The notes under the pieces are model-generated. The model did not search any database and was not told the DNA's origin. It worked only from the letters and a program-made list of their open reading frames with translations. Positions 1 through 10,772 of a stretch of 64,000 nt of DNA are shown here, piece by piece (position 1 is the first letter of the stretch; every line of letters begins with the position of its first letter). This DNA is from Tulasnella sp. 424 (Eukaryota; Basidiomycota; Agaricomycetes; Cantharellales; Tulasnellaceae). Made by a program: the position numbers and the translations under genes. The stretch is taken from assembly GCA_019633425.1 (NCBI GenBank), contig WSUB01000113.1, positions 1 through 64,000 of the forward strand, given 5' to 3'.

Positions 1-1585
1 CTCAATGCTGGGACGAAGACCCGCAGCTTCGCCCTAGGATGGACGATGTTTATAACCAATTGTGCGGCGGTTCCCCAACATCTCCAGCAGACGCCTCCGG
101 GACCTCTCAGAGTGGGGAGTCTTCGCCAACAAGCTCGACCGATTCTTTTGTGACTGCACTGGAAGGAGATCTAGATGACGACAGTCCTATTCCCAACGAG
201 ATAGTTAGCGGTTCAAATGGCATATCTCTGAATAGCTTGGAGCTGTCACTACCCGAACCAGGACCGCCAGTCGTGCCTCCAGCTTTCCCTCCAGCTTTGC
301 CTCCATCTTTGCCTCTCGGCGTTTCCCGGCGCAACTCCCTAGACACTACCGAACGTGAGTGGATGATTTTTACACCCGTCGGCACCTCAACTTTGCGGGG
401 GCAAGTGAAAATCCCTCAAGCGCAACCCCATTCTCGCGGGATGCTTAGTGACGTGTATCAATGTGAAGTCCGGTTTCATGGAGATACGGAGGAAAAACTA
501 CGCGTCGTGAGTGCTTGATTTCAGTCCAAGTGGAACGCACAGTTCAAGGACCTCTTACTAATCCTCTAAACAGGTTGCCGTCAGGGTTTTAAGAGCCGTA
601 GCACCTAAAGGATCTAGCGATATTCAAGCACTTCATGAGATAATGCAGGTGGGCACCTTCAACCACACGGCGGCCATAGTCGTAATTGGGGCTCTTTTCT
701 TTAGCGACTAACGTGGGAGGCTGACACTTGGTCAGCGTTGGACCATCCGAACATTGTTCCACTCATCGGCATCACCTTCACACCCGTTCAATCACTCATA
801 TACCCCTGGTCCAGTCAAGGCACTTTCAGAACCTACCTCCTTGGGCGACCAGATGCCGACCGGCTGAAGCTGGTATGTAAATCAACCCAGTCTCTTCTTT
901 CGAGCTTTCCAAGTCGTCCCACTACTGAAATGCCATTGAACTTAGCTGCACGATATCGCAAAAGGCTTGGCTTATCTTCATTCGCGACATCCGCCTGTGA
1001 TTCATGGGAACGTTCGCCCTGTAAGGAGGCACTCTTCCCCAAGCATCTCGATTTTTGAAGTTGATTTAACTTATGCTATTTCCCGCTTCAAGGAAAATGT
1101 TCTCATTAACGAGAACGGCGACGCGCTTATTATGGGTCTAGGACTAACGGCCGTGTTGGAAGCAACTTCATCGTATAGCGCTGAACATCTGTTACCGGGC
1201 GTCCGGTGGATGCCTCCAGAGCTGTTACAGGACGGAGACGGGATACCATCGTGCAACACCGACGTGTATAGCTTTGGCGGAGTTGCAATCGAGGTTCGAA
1301 TTTCTTCGGTTCGACGGGGTGTCACAACGGGCCTCTGACTTGTGAATTTAGGTTATGACTTCCGAGCCGCCTTATTCTGGACTCTCAGAGCAGGACGTGT
1401 TTCTGCTGTTATGCGACCCTCAAAACCACAGAGTTCCTTTCAATGATTGGGGGAAATATCCCCAACTACCTAACGTTGTTAAGAGTATGATTGTACAGTG
1501 TTGGTCACGGATGCCTAAGGGAAGACCCTCAATGAAGGTGATCGAGGAATGGCTGGTCACCCTTTTGCAGGAAAACAGCGGCTAA
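1..1585 (+). CDS. Tandem kinase protein, 3' part: end of a TKL kinase fused to a pseudokinase domain
   Basis: Exons: <1..506, 574..648, 705..872, 946..1020, 1093..1293, 1352..1585; all introns are phase 0. The first ~23 codons are the end of a TKL kinase domain (QCWDEDPQLRPRMDDVYNQL), almost the same as the end of the canonical kinase at 18467-20155. A Ser/Pro-rich linker of ~110 residues follows, then a second kinase-like domain with the exon pattern of the TM kinases downstream. That domain keeps the fold markers HPNIVPLIG, YLH, DVYSFG and QCW..RPSM. It has lost the three catalytic positions: the beta-3 lysine is arginine (VAVRVL), the HRD/HGD loop is HGNVRP, and DFG is GLG. It should therefore be a pseudokinase, probably regulating the kinase in front of it. 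The 5' part lies outside the window. The exon 5 donor (GTTCGA) is weak but matches the paralogs' position. The domain call is strong; the fusion rests on an open frame running from the first domain into the second. Confidence 0.8.
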
Positions 1586-1699
1586 ATTCAGGTGTAATTA
1601 TAAATAAAGATGCTGAGCTATGAGTTTGCGATCCACTTGCGGTGGCATCAGGAGTTCGCCTCGTCCAACCCAAATCGCGACATGCTTAAGATGCACTGG

Positions 1700-2567
1700 G
1701 GTCGAGTCTCTTTTTCCGTTCTGGCTTTTAAAGTGCAGCGGGTGGTATTGGATCACGGGCATATCGTCGTCGACTCCCCGGCCGTGTCACAATAAGCGTC
1801 CATAGTAGAGACAGCAGCAGACCCTGACCACTCTTAATTCAGAAAGTTTTCCTTGACGCCGCTGGTCTGTATGCGTGTGTCCCGAGGCTGATGCACTCTA
1901 GGACGCGTCGCCGGAGATCGGGCGGTCACACCTCAGCTTTGGGTGCCCATGTCCCGAGGCTGATGTAATCTAGGACGTGCCTGTCGCTGGAGATCGAGCG
2001 GTCACATCTCAGTCTGGACTCTTGACTTGGCGTCTTTTTTAACGGGACGAACGATCCCGTCACGCACTCTGTGACGTCGACTTGAATATGAGGTTCTGAG
2101 ACTAGCAATATATATGAGGATCTGAGACTAGCAATATATATAAGGGTCTGAGACTAGCAATGAGGCCTTCCGCTTGTTGTGCGTGGCAATTCAGAGAGTG
2201 CGTGACGGGATCGTTTGTCCCGTCAAAAAAGGCGCCATATCAGGAGTCCAGACTGAGATTTGACCGCTCGATCTCCGGCGACAGGCCCATCCTAGGTTAC
2301 ATCAGCATCGGGACATGGGCACCCAATACTGAGATGTGACCGCTCGATCTCCGGCGACAGGCACGCCCTAGAGTATCAGCCTCGGGACACACGCATACAG
2401 GCCAGCGGGGTCAAGGAAAACTTTCTGAATTAAGAGTGGTCAGGGTCTGCTGCTGTCTCTACTATGGACGCTTATTGTGACACGGCCGGGGAGTCGACGA
2501 CGATATGCCCGTGATCCAATACCACCCGCTGCACTTTAAAAGCCAGAACGGAAAAAGAGATTCGACC
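1700..2567. repeat. Large imperfect palindrome (~370-bp arms, ~120-bp spacer)
   Basis: Bases 1700-2071 are repeated in inverted orientation at 2192-2567. Landmarks visible in both arms include the cttttaaaagcc-type outer block, GTCGACTCCCCGGCCGTGTC, a GACCACTCTTAATTCAGAAA block and ACGATCCCGTCACGCACTCT at the inner edge. Each arm also carries two ~72-bp direct repeats beginning GTCCCGAGGCTGAT (left arm at 1879 and 1951). The arms differ at scattered bases, so the duplication is not brand-new. No transposase ORF is present. It could be a foldback/MITE-like element or an inverted duplication of the kinase leader. Confidence 0.85.
2086..2162. repeat. 26-bp tandem repeat, 3 copies, in the palindrome spacer
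   Basis: The motif CTGAGACTAGCAAT followed by an AT-rich stretch recurs with a 26-bp period (CTGAG at 2096, 2122 and 2148). It fills most of the spacer between the palindrome arms. Confidence 0.85.
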
Positions 2568-2826
2568 ATCATATCTTCTGGACTCCTCAAATCGCTGCAC
2601 CTCACGTTCGTTCCCATCTGCCCAACCGTGGGTCAATCAGGAACGCGGGACGACTTCTATCCCTACGCATCCTCACTGCAAGTTCGCCTTCAGTTCCTGG
2701 GACTTTCAAGAGCACATCTAGTAGGTAATAAAGCCAACATCCTCAACCTCTGTTACTCCTGCCCATCCCTTGCCACGCGGTTTTCCTTGTCAATCCTCCA
2801 CAACAGCTTCTTACGGTACCTCCTCC

Positions 2827-5488
2827 ATGGATGCTTCGTTTTGCTCTCCAACCGCCCACGAGGAGCGTAAAGAGGTCATGGGCCCGTCTCGCTATTCACC
2901 GCATTCAGCTGGACCGAGCCGATCACTTCCAACATCTGGGCTGCACCTGCCTTGGCAAACTCTCGTCAATACGCCGGACATCACCGCAACGGCAACTCCT
3001 GAGCAAGGCCTTGCCACTGATTTAATAGTAGGTGACCCCGCAGTCGCCCGTGATCCTCATGCCACTACTAAATCCTTGCAGTCGGCCCATAGCGGTCCCC
3101 ACTTTCAACCCTTAAGAGCGCTCCCTGATCCCACGCCAGGACTAGTCACTACGCCAATGTCAACTCTTCCTCCATCGGGTTTTCGGATCCTCTCCGAAGG
3201 ACTTACTCGAGCGCGGCTTCAGTCTATTGGCTCATCGGAAACATTGCCTGGAGGGGATCTGGGAAGCACTTCGACTTTGGGCACGGCGGGCTCGGCTTTG
3301 CATAGACCACTGGCGCATCTGGGCAGAAGCAGGTGCGTAAGCTCGTGGGAGTTGGCTATAGCAAATCTCAGCTAATCTCCAGAACACGCAGGCCAAGCGA
3401 GTTAGCGGCTAAAGATGTAGGGGGCGACGACGTGGTGAACAGCGAACAATTTGGAACATGCACAAGTTCTGCGCCTGCGAACCCGGCTGCTCGGATACAT
3501 GATTCTCGATTCGCCCGTCAGGGTTTTCAAGTTCCTTCCTGGGATATCTGGTACTTTACTTCAGGCCCCGGTCAATTAACCTTGTGGAAAAGCTTCCAAC
3601 GGCAAATGGCGGTAAGATCGTCCATGAAGCTACTTCCGTCTCGCCGACTGACTTGAACGCTCGCTTACACAGGTTTTCGGAGTCTCCACCTTCCTCGCAA
3701 TGTTAACTCTGCTACTTATACTTGGGCAGTGGGACTTCGAGGGCTGTGGGTCACAGAGCCATGGAGGTATCCGATTGATTGGAGCGTCCGCAGCCCTGTC
3801 GATCTGCATCCTTTGTCTAAAGCTCGGCTTGATCTCCAATCTTTGGAGCCTTGAGGAAAGTATGGAACAAGGGGAACTACCTTCGCCGACAGCCCTTTGT
3901 CCCCAAAGTGCCCGAGAGGAGGTGGAATCGTCATCCAGGGCGATCTTAACGAGCGCCCTCCCTGCCGGAATATTTACTCCCAATCATTCTTTGCCCGCAT
4001 ATACACCAGAGACGCCTCAATGCCAGTCAAATTGCCTTTCATTCACTCTCTTAGGTGGAGTTTTACATGCCTCTCAGGTTCCAACCACCACCACCACCAA
4101 CAACTCCAAAGGTTGTCAGGTCGCGGCTGGTCCAGCCGAGGCCCGAGCTGCTCTCCCGGAACCATCACCCAGTTCCAGTGATCCGTCACGGTCGGAATTC
4201 CGTTTCCTACCAACTGAACCGTCATCACGTGGCTGGGTTAGTGAACCCAAAGGGAATCCGGACCGGTGCGGTGGCTATAGCGACGTTTGGAAATGCTTCA
4301 TCCGGTTCTGCGAGCCGTCCGATGGACACCCAATCGAGGTATGTTTCTGATGACCTTATAGCCATTTCTTTTGATTTCACTCGATTTACGCATAAATTCG
4401 TTCTGGTTTTGATCGAGGTTGCTGTCAAGGTCCTCCGAAAAGTCGACTTGCATCAGTTCGGTGATGGCGAATCTCACCAGCGGATTTTGGCAGTATGTTT
4501 GGCAGTGATCAAACCGATTATTAGGTCATTGACTGACGGCTTTGTTTTTGTCCACCCTCTCTGCAACACCCTATCAGCGCTTTCAGCAGGAAGGTATAAC
4601 CTGGTCGGGGTTAGCTCATGCGAACATCGTTCCCCTCATCGGGTACACTTTGGCTCCGAGTCCCCGATTCATCTCTCCCTGGTATAGGCAAGGCAGCTTA
4701 CGGCAATACTTAACCAAGAATACTAGCGTGCCCAAATTGAAACTGGTAGGTGTTAAAGTCAGTTTCACGAACGCAATCAAGCTCAATTGTGGACCATATG
4801 TTTTCTTCCCTAGTTGCGCGGTATCGCAAAGGCCCTCGATTATCTTCACTCGAGGATCCCCCGAATTGCGCATGGGGATATAAAACCTGTATGTCTTACG
4901 ACGCTTCTCGCGTTACAGAAAGCTCAGATGGATGGCGCTCTCTGCAGGAAAACGTTTTAATCGACGATCAGAATGAGCCTCGCCTCGCCGACTTTGGCCT
5001 GGCAACCATTCTGGGAGAAGAGCATATGTACACTGTTTCGCAGCAGCATGCTGGAACCTGGAAATGGATGGCTCCGGAACAAATTTTGGGAGGTTCGAGG
5101 TCATGCGAAAGCGACACGTACAGCTTTGGAAGCTTGGCCTTTTGGGTAGAGATTCTTTTCCCATTCTATTGCCGTGAGATCGAACTGGGCTGACTGGAAG
5201 ATGATCTTTCTTTTCAAGGTCATGACTTCCAAAATGCCCTTCGCCAGCTTAAGGGACAATGAAATAATTTTCGCAGTAAACGATCGTACCAAATCAATCA
5301 GCCCGGTCCAAGATTGGAACAAGTACCCAAACCTCGAGAGTTCTCTGAGAGATATCATCCGTGAATGTTGGTCTCCGGTGCCGGAAGAACGGCCTTCAAT
5401 GTCGTTAGTTGAGGAGCGGTTGGCTGCACTAGTTGAGTCGAGCGATGGGTGCGCAGCCACGGTGAGAGCGTCTCATAGGAACGTCTAG
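2827..5488 (+). CDS. Two-transmembrane TKL-type kinase (type B), copy 1
   Basis: Eight exons: 2827..3332, 3392..3611, 3673..4338, 4418..4492, 4578..4745, 4814..4888, 4948..5145, 5219..5488; predicted 725 aa. The start ATG at 2827 sits in a good context (ccATGGat). The N-terminal ~240 residues are Ser/Pro/Thr-rich. Two hydrophobic segments follow (about 243-262 and 277-296), then a Pro/Ser linker, then a kinase domain (about 440-715). Motifs: degenerate glycine loop CGGYSDVW, beta-3 VAVKVL (K~468), HGDIKPEN (D~567), DFG (~585), WMAPE and CW.PVPEERPSM. All three catalytic positions are kept, so activity is plausible. The family is tyrosine-kinase-like as expanded in Agaricomycetes; substrate unknown. 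A near-copy lies at 8482-10772, including its 3' flank. The second intron-containing stretch (exons 1-2) is the least certain part, because copy C lacks it. Confidence 0.8.
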
Positions 5489-7507
5489 ACGCCGGACACG
5501 TTGTTGACCCCTTTTGCTCGAAAGGTATCCCGTGAAGCTTCGTGATAATCCTCAAACCCCTTTGTACCTTATTTAGTTGTCGTTGGCTTGTCTTTCGACT
5601 GAGATATTCCGTATTCGCTGTGCCATTATGTGCCTTCCTGAGGAGGGTTCTCTCGTTCCTCTCTGTTTCGATGAGGGACACTACGTCGATATTCCACAGC
5701 CTAGCTCTAGAGAGCTAGTCTTAGTAACGACTATTCTGTATTAGTTTACCACCTTGTAGCACATTATTCATGTTGACATGTCGGATATTTCCGCCTCGCA
5801 AAATGTACGCGTTCATTCCGGGATCAGCTTGACGATGCTGAACGTATCGGATACCGGTAATGGTTATCGGTTGCACCAGCAAAAGAATTTCTTACAAAGT
5901 AACGACTATATTCCGGTCGCAAAGAGCTCGGCATTGAGTTTCGGTCAATTCTGAAGGGCTGATCCCTTGCCCTCGGGTTTATATCCCAAATTTCAAGTTG
6001 GAGGGCACCCGCGCCCCGCCATCTAGAGACTTTTCACCACAACTGTACGCTGCAAAAACCACGATCTGCTCGACATGTTTTAGCCATCCCCTCAGAACCC
6101 TGAAAGTAAACGGACAACTTTGCGCTGCTCGGTGCTTGCTGACGCGCATCTGGATCCCTTGGTTGATTCCCGCTACGTTGGGCTTTTTGATGGTAAAGGA
6201 GGTGGCTCTTTGTTCTAGCCTTACTGTTTTGTTCGGTCGGGCTTGGTCACGTGGGGAGCGTGGAAGGACGGAACCAGTCGCAGCATGATGATGACTTGCC
6301 AAAGACAGTCACGACCGGTGAGGCTAAGCCTGGTTACTAATGATTTAGCGAGAAGTTGGGAGATGCGTATGGGCGACATTCAACTTCAGTAGCTTGTCGC
6401 GTGGTCGGGTGAGTGCTCCGGACGCTGACTTGGTTACAGTGCACTGCGTTGCACCAAAAAACCGGAGGGCACGTTTTTTCCCAGCGCAGGGACCAAGACC
6501 CCTATTCGTTTCGTGACAATCTCCATGTCTTTTGTGATAATCATTACAACACCCCTTTAACCCCCGTGGCGAAGCACTTCTAGGGGAAAAGTACGGTCAA
6601 ATGGAAGGAAGACCTCCACTGTATTCATCAAATCATGGAACTTTCAGGTCTCAAGCATGCAAAATCCTCAGGCTCTATCATTCCCTACTGGCTTATGGGG
6701 CGCACATGGTGTAGTGAGGTGGTGAGGATTCTCTATCTTCCATGACGTTCCGTGACAGGATTGTGACCCCAAGGGCTCATTACCTCCTTCACGAGAAACG
6801 CACCTTCCGGTTATTTGTGCAACGCACTGTAGCATCCTTTGGAGACTCACAGAGAAACCGGATCAACCGTGACGTTGGGAAGATTTTCGGCGTCATTGGG
6901 AATGGACTTGCTTTGATTCTGATCTGGACTAGCTACGGCGCCGTGGCACAGGCAACGTAGCAATCTTGACTGAGAATACATCCAGTTCTACCCTCAATTG
7001 ACATACAGTGGCTACAACAAGTAATGAGAGGCGAAATCGTCGAGGGGATGCCAGGGGAGGTGGCAAGTGCAACGAGAAGAAGCTAGGTGCAGTGATAAGC
7101 CTAGGGGATTCCTTATCGGCTCGCGGGGTTTCGATTGGTTCCAAACCAGACTTGAGAAGGGTAAGAGACGGTTTCGGGGGATGGGAGGAAGGAATGCCGA
7201 AGGAGGAGAGAAAGAAAGCGAGATGGAGGAGGGAGAGAGGGCTGGATGGGATATCAACCCATATCCTGTTTGTCCCTTCCAAGTTCCAACCCGTCTACCA
7301 TGCCATGCCATACCAACCCATGAACTTACTTTGCTTTGATTTAAGATTTAGTCCTAAAAAACCAAGCGCTACCTTCCTTCAGAAGCCTCAAACAAGACAG
7401 CATTCCAGTCAAGGTCAGATCACCATACGCCTATACATCCAAGGGGGCAGTGGATACCAGGTTGAGACGTAAGCCTTTGATAAGGTTGAGCCACTCGTTC
7501 CCACAAT
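5489..7507. other. Duplicated 3' flank of kinase copy 1; no supported gene
   Basis: This stretch is homologous along most of its length to 10773-13260, downstream of kinase copy 2. Shared blocks include the repeated CTAGAGA.CTAGTCTTAGTAACGACTATTC segment at 5705 and 10985, and the TACAGTGCACT.CGTTGCA block at 6438 and 12367. Short ORFs here (for example 6742-6960) lose frame in the other copy, which argues against coding. A block around 5935 (gagtttcggtcaattc) also occurs at 11205, 30237 and 44325, upstream of type H kinases. This flank therefore carries relics of that unit too. Confidence 0.65.
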
Positions 7508-8128
7508 CCGACTAGCTGGAGCTTCTCTGTGCCCACAACATCCTCGCTCTCTCGAATGGTCCCTCTCCGTACTGCTGTTCCCTTTCTTCATCACGCGGCC
7601 GTACTCAGCAATCCGACTAGCTGGAGCTTCTCTGTGCCCACAACATCCTCGCTCTCTCGAATGGTCCCTCTCCGTACTGCTGTTCCCTTTCCTCATCACG
7701 CGGCCGTACTCAGCAATCCGACTAGCTGGAGCTTCTCTGTGCCCACAACATCCTCGCTCTCTCGAATGGTCCCTCTCCGTACTGCTGTTCCCTTTCCTCA
7801 TCACGCGGCCGTACTCAGCAATCCGACTAGCTGGAGCTTCTCTGTGCCCACAACATCCTCGCTCTCTCGAATGGTCCCTCTCCGTACTGCTGTTCCCTTT
7901 CCTCATCACGCGGCCGTACTCAGCAATCCGCTAGCTGGAGCTTCTCTGTGCCCACAACATCCTCGCTCTCTCGAATGGTCCCTCTCCGTACTGCTGTTCC
8001 CTTTCCTCATCATACGGCCGTACTCAGCAATCCGACTAGCTGGAGCTTCTCTGTGCCCACAACATCCTCGCTCTCTCGAATGGTCCCTCTCCGTACTGCT
8101 GTTCCCTTTCCTCGCCATACAGCCTTAC
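7508..8128. repeat. 105-bp minisatellite, six copies, upstream of kinase copy 2
   Basis: The unit begins CCGACTAGCTGGAGCTTCTC and ends in CCGTACTCAGCAAT. Unit starts, measured at GCTTCTCTG, are 7521, 7626, 7731, 7836, 7940 and 8045, so the spacing is 105 bp with one 104-bp unit (a missing A near 7930). Copies are nearly identical, which points to recent expansion. A single diverged copy stands at about 13262-13370 in front of the third, relic unit, so the ancestral promoter region had one copy. Open frames of 164 and 222 codons through the array are a product of 105 being divisible by three. Confidence 0.95.
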
Positions 8129-8481
8129 TTCTTTTTCACTCTCCTCCGCTCTCTCTCCGGGGGAAAAATTAAAAAAGCCAAATATCCACCCATATAAGCT
8201 CTCCCTCCCCCTCCCACCGCCTTAACTCTCTCTCGCATCACCCCCTCCTCATTGCCTCGTCTCCCCCTCCCCCCCTCCTCCTCATCACCCCTTAAAAAAA
8301 CAGAAATTGTGCACGCAATTTGATCACCCGGTGCCCAACACCACCGCTGCAGCTTAAAACCCCAGCACTAGAGAGACCTGATTCACCATCACCCGCACCC
8401 GTACCCCCCCCCAACCCCAGACCTAATCGATCATCTTCTGCAACGTCGGGGTCTTACCTGTCTTTGCAAACTCTCATTAAC

Positions 8482-10772
8482 ATGTCGACAATCACCACGA
8501 CGTCGAATCCCGAGCAAGGCCTTGCCAATGATCTAGTAGTGCGTGGGGGTCCCGTACCCGCGTGCGACCCTCAGGCCACCGATGAATCCCGTTCGCAGCA
8601 TCACGGCTCTTGCTTCCAACCTTCAAAAGGGCACCCTGATCTCTCGTCAGGGCTAGCCACTCGTCCAACGACGACTCTTCCTTCCTCGGGGTTTCGGTCC
8701 CCCTCCGAAGGACCTCCTCGAGCGCGGTCATTGGAAGCAGGGTCTCAAGAGGGGTTTGGACCTGCAAACCCGGCTGCTCGTATACACGACTCTCGAGTCG
8801 TCCGTCAAGGCTTTCAGTTCCCTTTCTGGGATATCTGGCATTGGATTTCTTTCTCTGAGCACGAAATCCTTTGGAAAGGCTTCCCATTGGTAAGATCATC
8901 CACGAAGCTTTCCGTCTGGCCGATTGATTTGAACCTTCTCTGACAGGTCCTGGGAGTCTCCACATTCCTCATAATATTAACTCTGCTACCAACACTATCG
9001 GGTCTGGGGTGGTGGCTCTTCGAGAGCTGTGGGTCACATAGCCGTGGAGGTATTCGATCGGTTGGAACGTCCGCGGCCATATTGGCCTGCATCCTATGTC
9101 TAAAGCTCCGCTTGGTCTCCCATACTTGGAGCCTCGAGGAAGGTATAGAACGAGGAGATTTAGCTACTCCGATAGCCCTTCCTCCCCAAATTTCTAAAGA
9201 GGAGGTGGAATCGTCATCCAAGGCGCCCTTAACAAGCGCCCTCCCTGCCGGATTATTCACTCCCAATCACTCCTCACTCGTATGCACACCAGAGAAGCCT
9301 CACCCCCCGCCAAACCCTACTTCATCTACTCCCTCGGGCGAAGCTTCACATGCCTCTCAAACCATCGCCACCAACAACTCTGAAGGCCGTCACGCCGTAG
9401 TTCATCCAGTCGAGACCCCAGGAGCTCCTTCTCTCCCGGATCCATCGCCCAGTTCCAGTGGTCCCTCAGGGTCCGAATTTCTCTTCCTATCGACTGAACC
9501 TTCATTACGTGGATGGGTTAGTGAACCCAAAGGGGACCCGGAAGGGTGCGGTGGCTATAGCGACCTCTACAAAAGCCGTATCTGGTTTCGCGAGTCGTCC
9601 GATCTACATCCAATGGACGTAAGTTTCTCATGATTTTATAGACAGTTGTTCTTGATTTAACTCTATTTACGCATAAATTCGTTCTGGTTTTGACCTAGGT
9701 TGCACTCAAGGTTCTCCGCAAAGTCTACTGTGATCAGTTAAGTGATGCGGAGTCACATCTGCGGATTTTGGCAGTACGTGCGGCTATTATAAAACCAATC
9801 ATTGGGCTATTGACTGACAGATTTACTTTGTCTACTATCTCTAACATTCTATCAGCGCTTTCAACAGGAGGCTATAACGTGGTCGGGGCTAGTCCATCCG
9901 AACATTGTTCCCCTCATCGGGTACATGTTGGTTCCGAGCCTCCGATTCATCTGTCCCTGGTATAAGCAAGGCAATTTATGGCAATACTTGAACAAGAACC
10001 CTGACGCCCAAAAACTGAAACTGGTACGTATTCAGGTTGGTTTCACGAAGACAATCAACCTCAACTGCGGTCCATATGTTTGCTTCCTTAGTTGCACGGG
10101 ATCGCAAAGGCCCTCGACTATCTTCACTCAAGGAGCCCTCGAATCGCTCACGGGGATATAAAGCCGGTATGTCTCTTGGCGCTTCTCGCATTGCAGAAAG
10201 CGCTCAGATGGATGGCGGTCTGCACAGGCAAATGTTCTAATCGACGATCAAAATGAGGCTCGCCTAGGGGACTTTGGCCTGGCAACCATTTTGGGAGAAG
10301 AGCACATGTACACTGTTTCACACCAGCAGGCCGGAACTCGGAGATGGATGGCTCCGGAGCAGATTTTGGGAGGTTCGAGGTCATGCGAGAGCGACGCATA
10401 CAGCTTTGGGAGCTTGGCATTTTGGGTGGAGATTCTTTTCTTATTCTACTGCTACGATATCGAACTTGACTGACTTGAAAATGGCCTATTTTCTTTTTCA
10501 AGGTCATGACTTCCGAAATGCCCTTCGCCAGCTTAAGTGATAACGGAATACTTTTTGCAGTGAACGATCATACCAAACCAGTCAGTCCGGTCCAAGATTG
10601 GAACAAGTACCCAGAGCGCGAGAGTTCTCTGGGAGATATCATCCGTGATTGTTGGTCTCCGAAGCCGGAAAAACGGCCTTCAATGTCGTTAGTCGAGAAG
10701 CTGTTGGCTGCACTAGTTGAGTCGAGCAATGAGTGCGCAGCCAAGGTGAGAGCCTCTCATAGGAACATCTAG
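8482..10772 (+). CDS. Two-transmembrane TKL-type kinase (type B), copy 2
   Basis: Exons: 8482..8889, 8947..9618, 9699..9773, 9856..10023, 10092..10166, 10228..10425, 10503..10772; 621 aa from the first in-frame ATG (8482). The frame is open upstream to 8320 without an ATG, so a further 5' exon is possible. Two hydrophobic segments lie at about 137-157 and 172-190. A Ser/Pro linker leads to a kinase domain with GGYSDLYK, VALKVL (K~364), HGDIKP (D~463), DFG (~481), WMAPEQ and CWSPKPEKRPSM. It differs from copy 1 in having Ala in place of Glu before the NVL motif, which makes the 10227 acceptor slightly unusual. All catalytic positions are kept. The gene and its flanks are a tandem duplicate of the 2.8-7.5 kb unit. 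Confidence 0.82.

Larger units (their letters stand above)
1586..2826. other. Intergenic region holding a large palindrome
   Basis: There is no gene I can support between the tandem kinase and the next TM kinase. The stretch is dominated by the inverted repeat described separately. From about 2510 onward it is recognisably homologous to the leader of the paralog at 8320-8430 and to the relic leader at 13550-13660. It is therefore the promoter/leader side of the gene starting at 2827. Confidence 0.7.

Noticed and set aside
107..385. Minus-strand ORF opposite the linker of the tandem kinase (92 codons)
   Set aside because: Antisense shadow of a Pro/Ser-rich linker; no domain and not kept in paralogs.
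6742..6960. ORF beginning MTFRDRIVTPRAHYLL and its counterpart near 12670
   Set aside because: The duplicate copy changes frame within the region, so there is no sign of protein-level conservation.
7008..7472. Lys/Arg/Gly-rich ORF of 154 codons and overlapping ORFs
   Set aside because: Purine-rich low-complexity DNA; frames are not kept in the duplicate at 12970-13200.
7505..8128. Regular repeats considered as a CRISPR array
   Set aside because: Units are 105 bp, contiguous and without variable spacers, in a eukaryotic context.
7415..8197. Long ORFs through the 105-bp minisatellite on both strands (164 and 222 codons)
   Set aside because: The unit length is a multiple of three, so any stop-free frame stays open. 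The peptides are pure repeats without a domain, and the array sits where the paralogs have promoter sequence.
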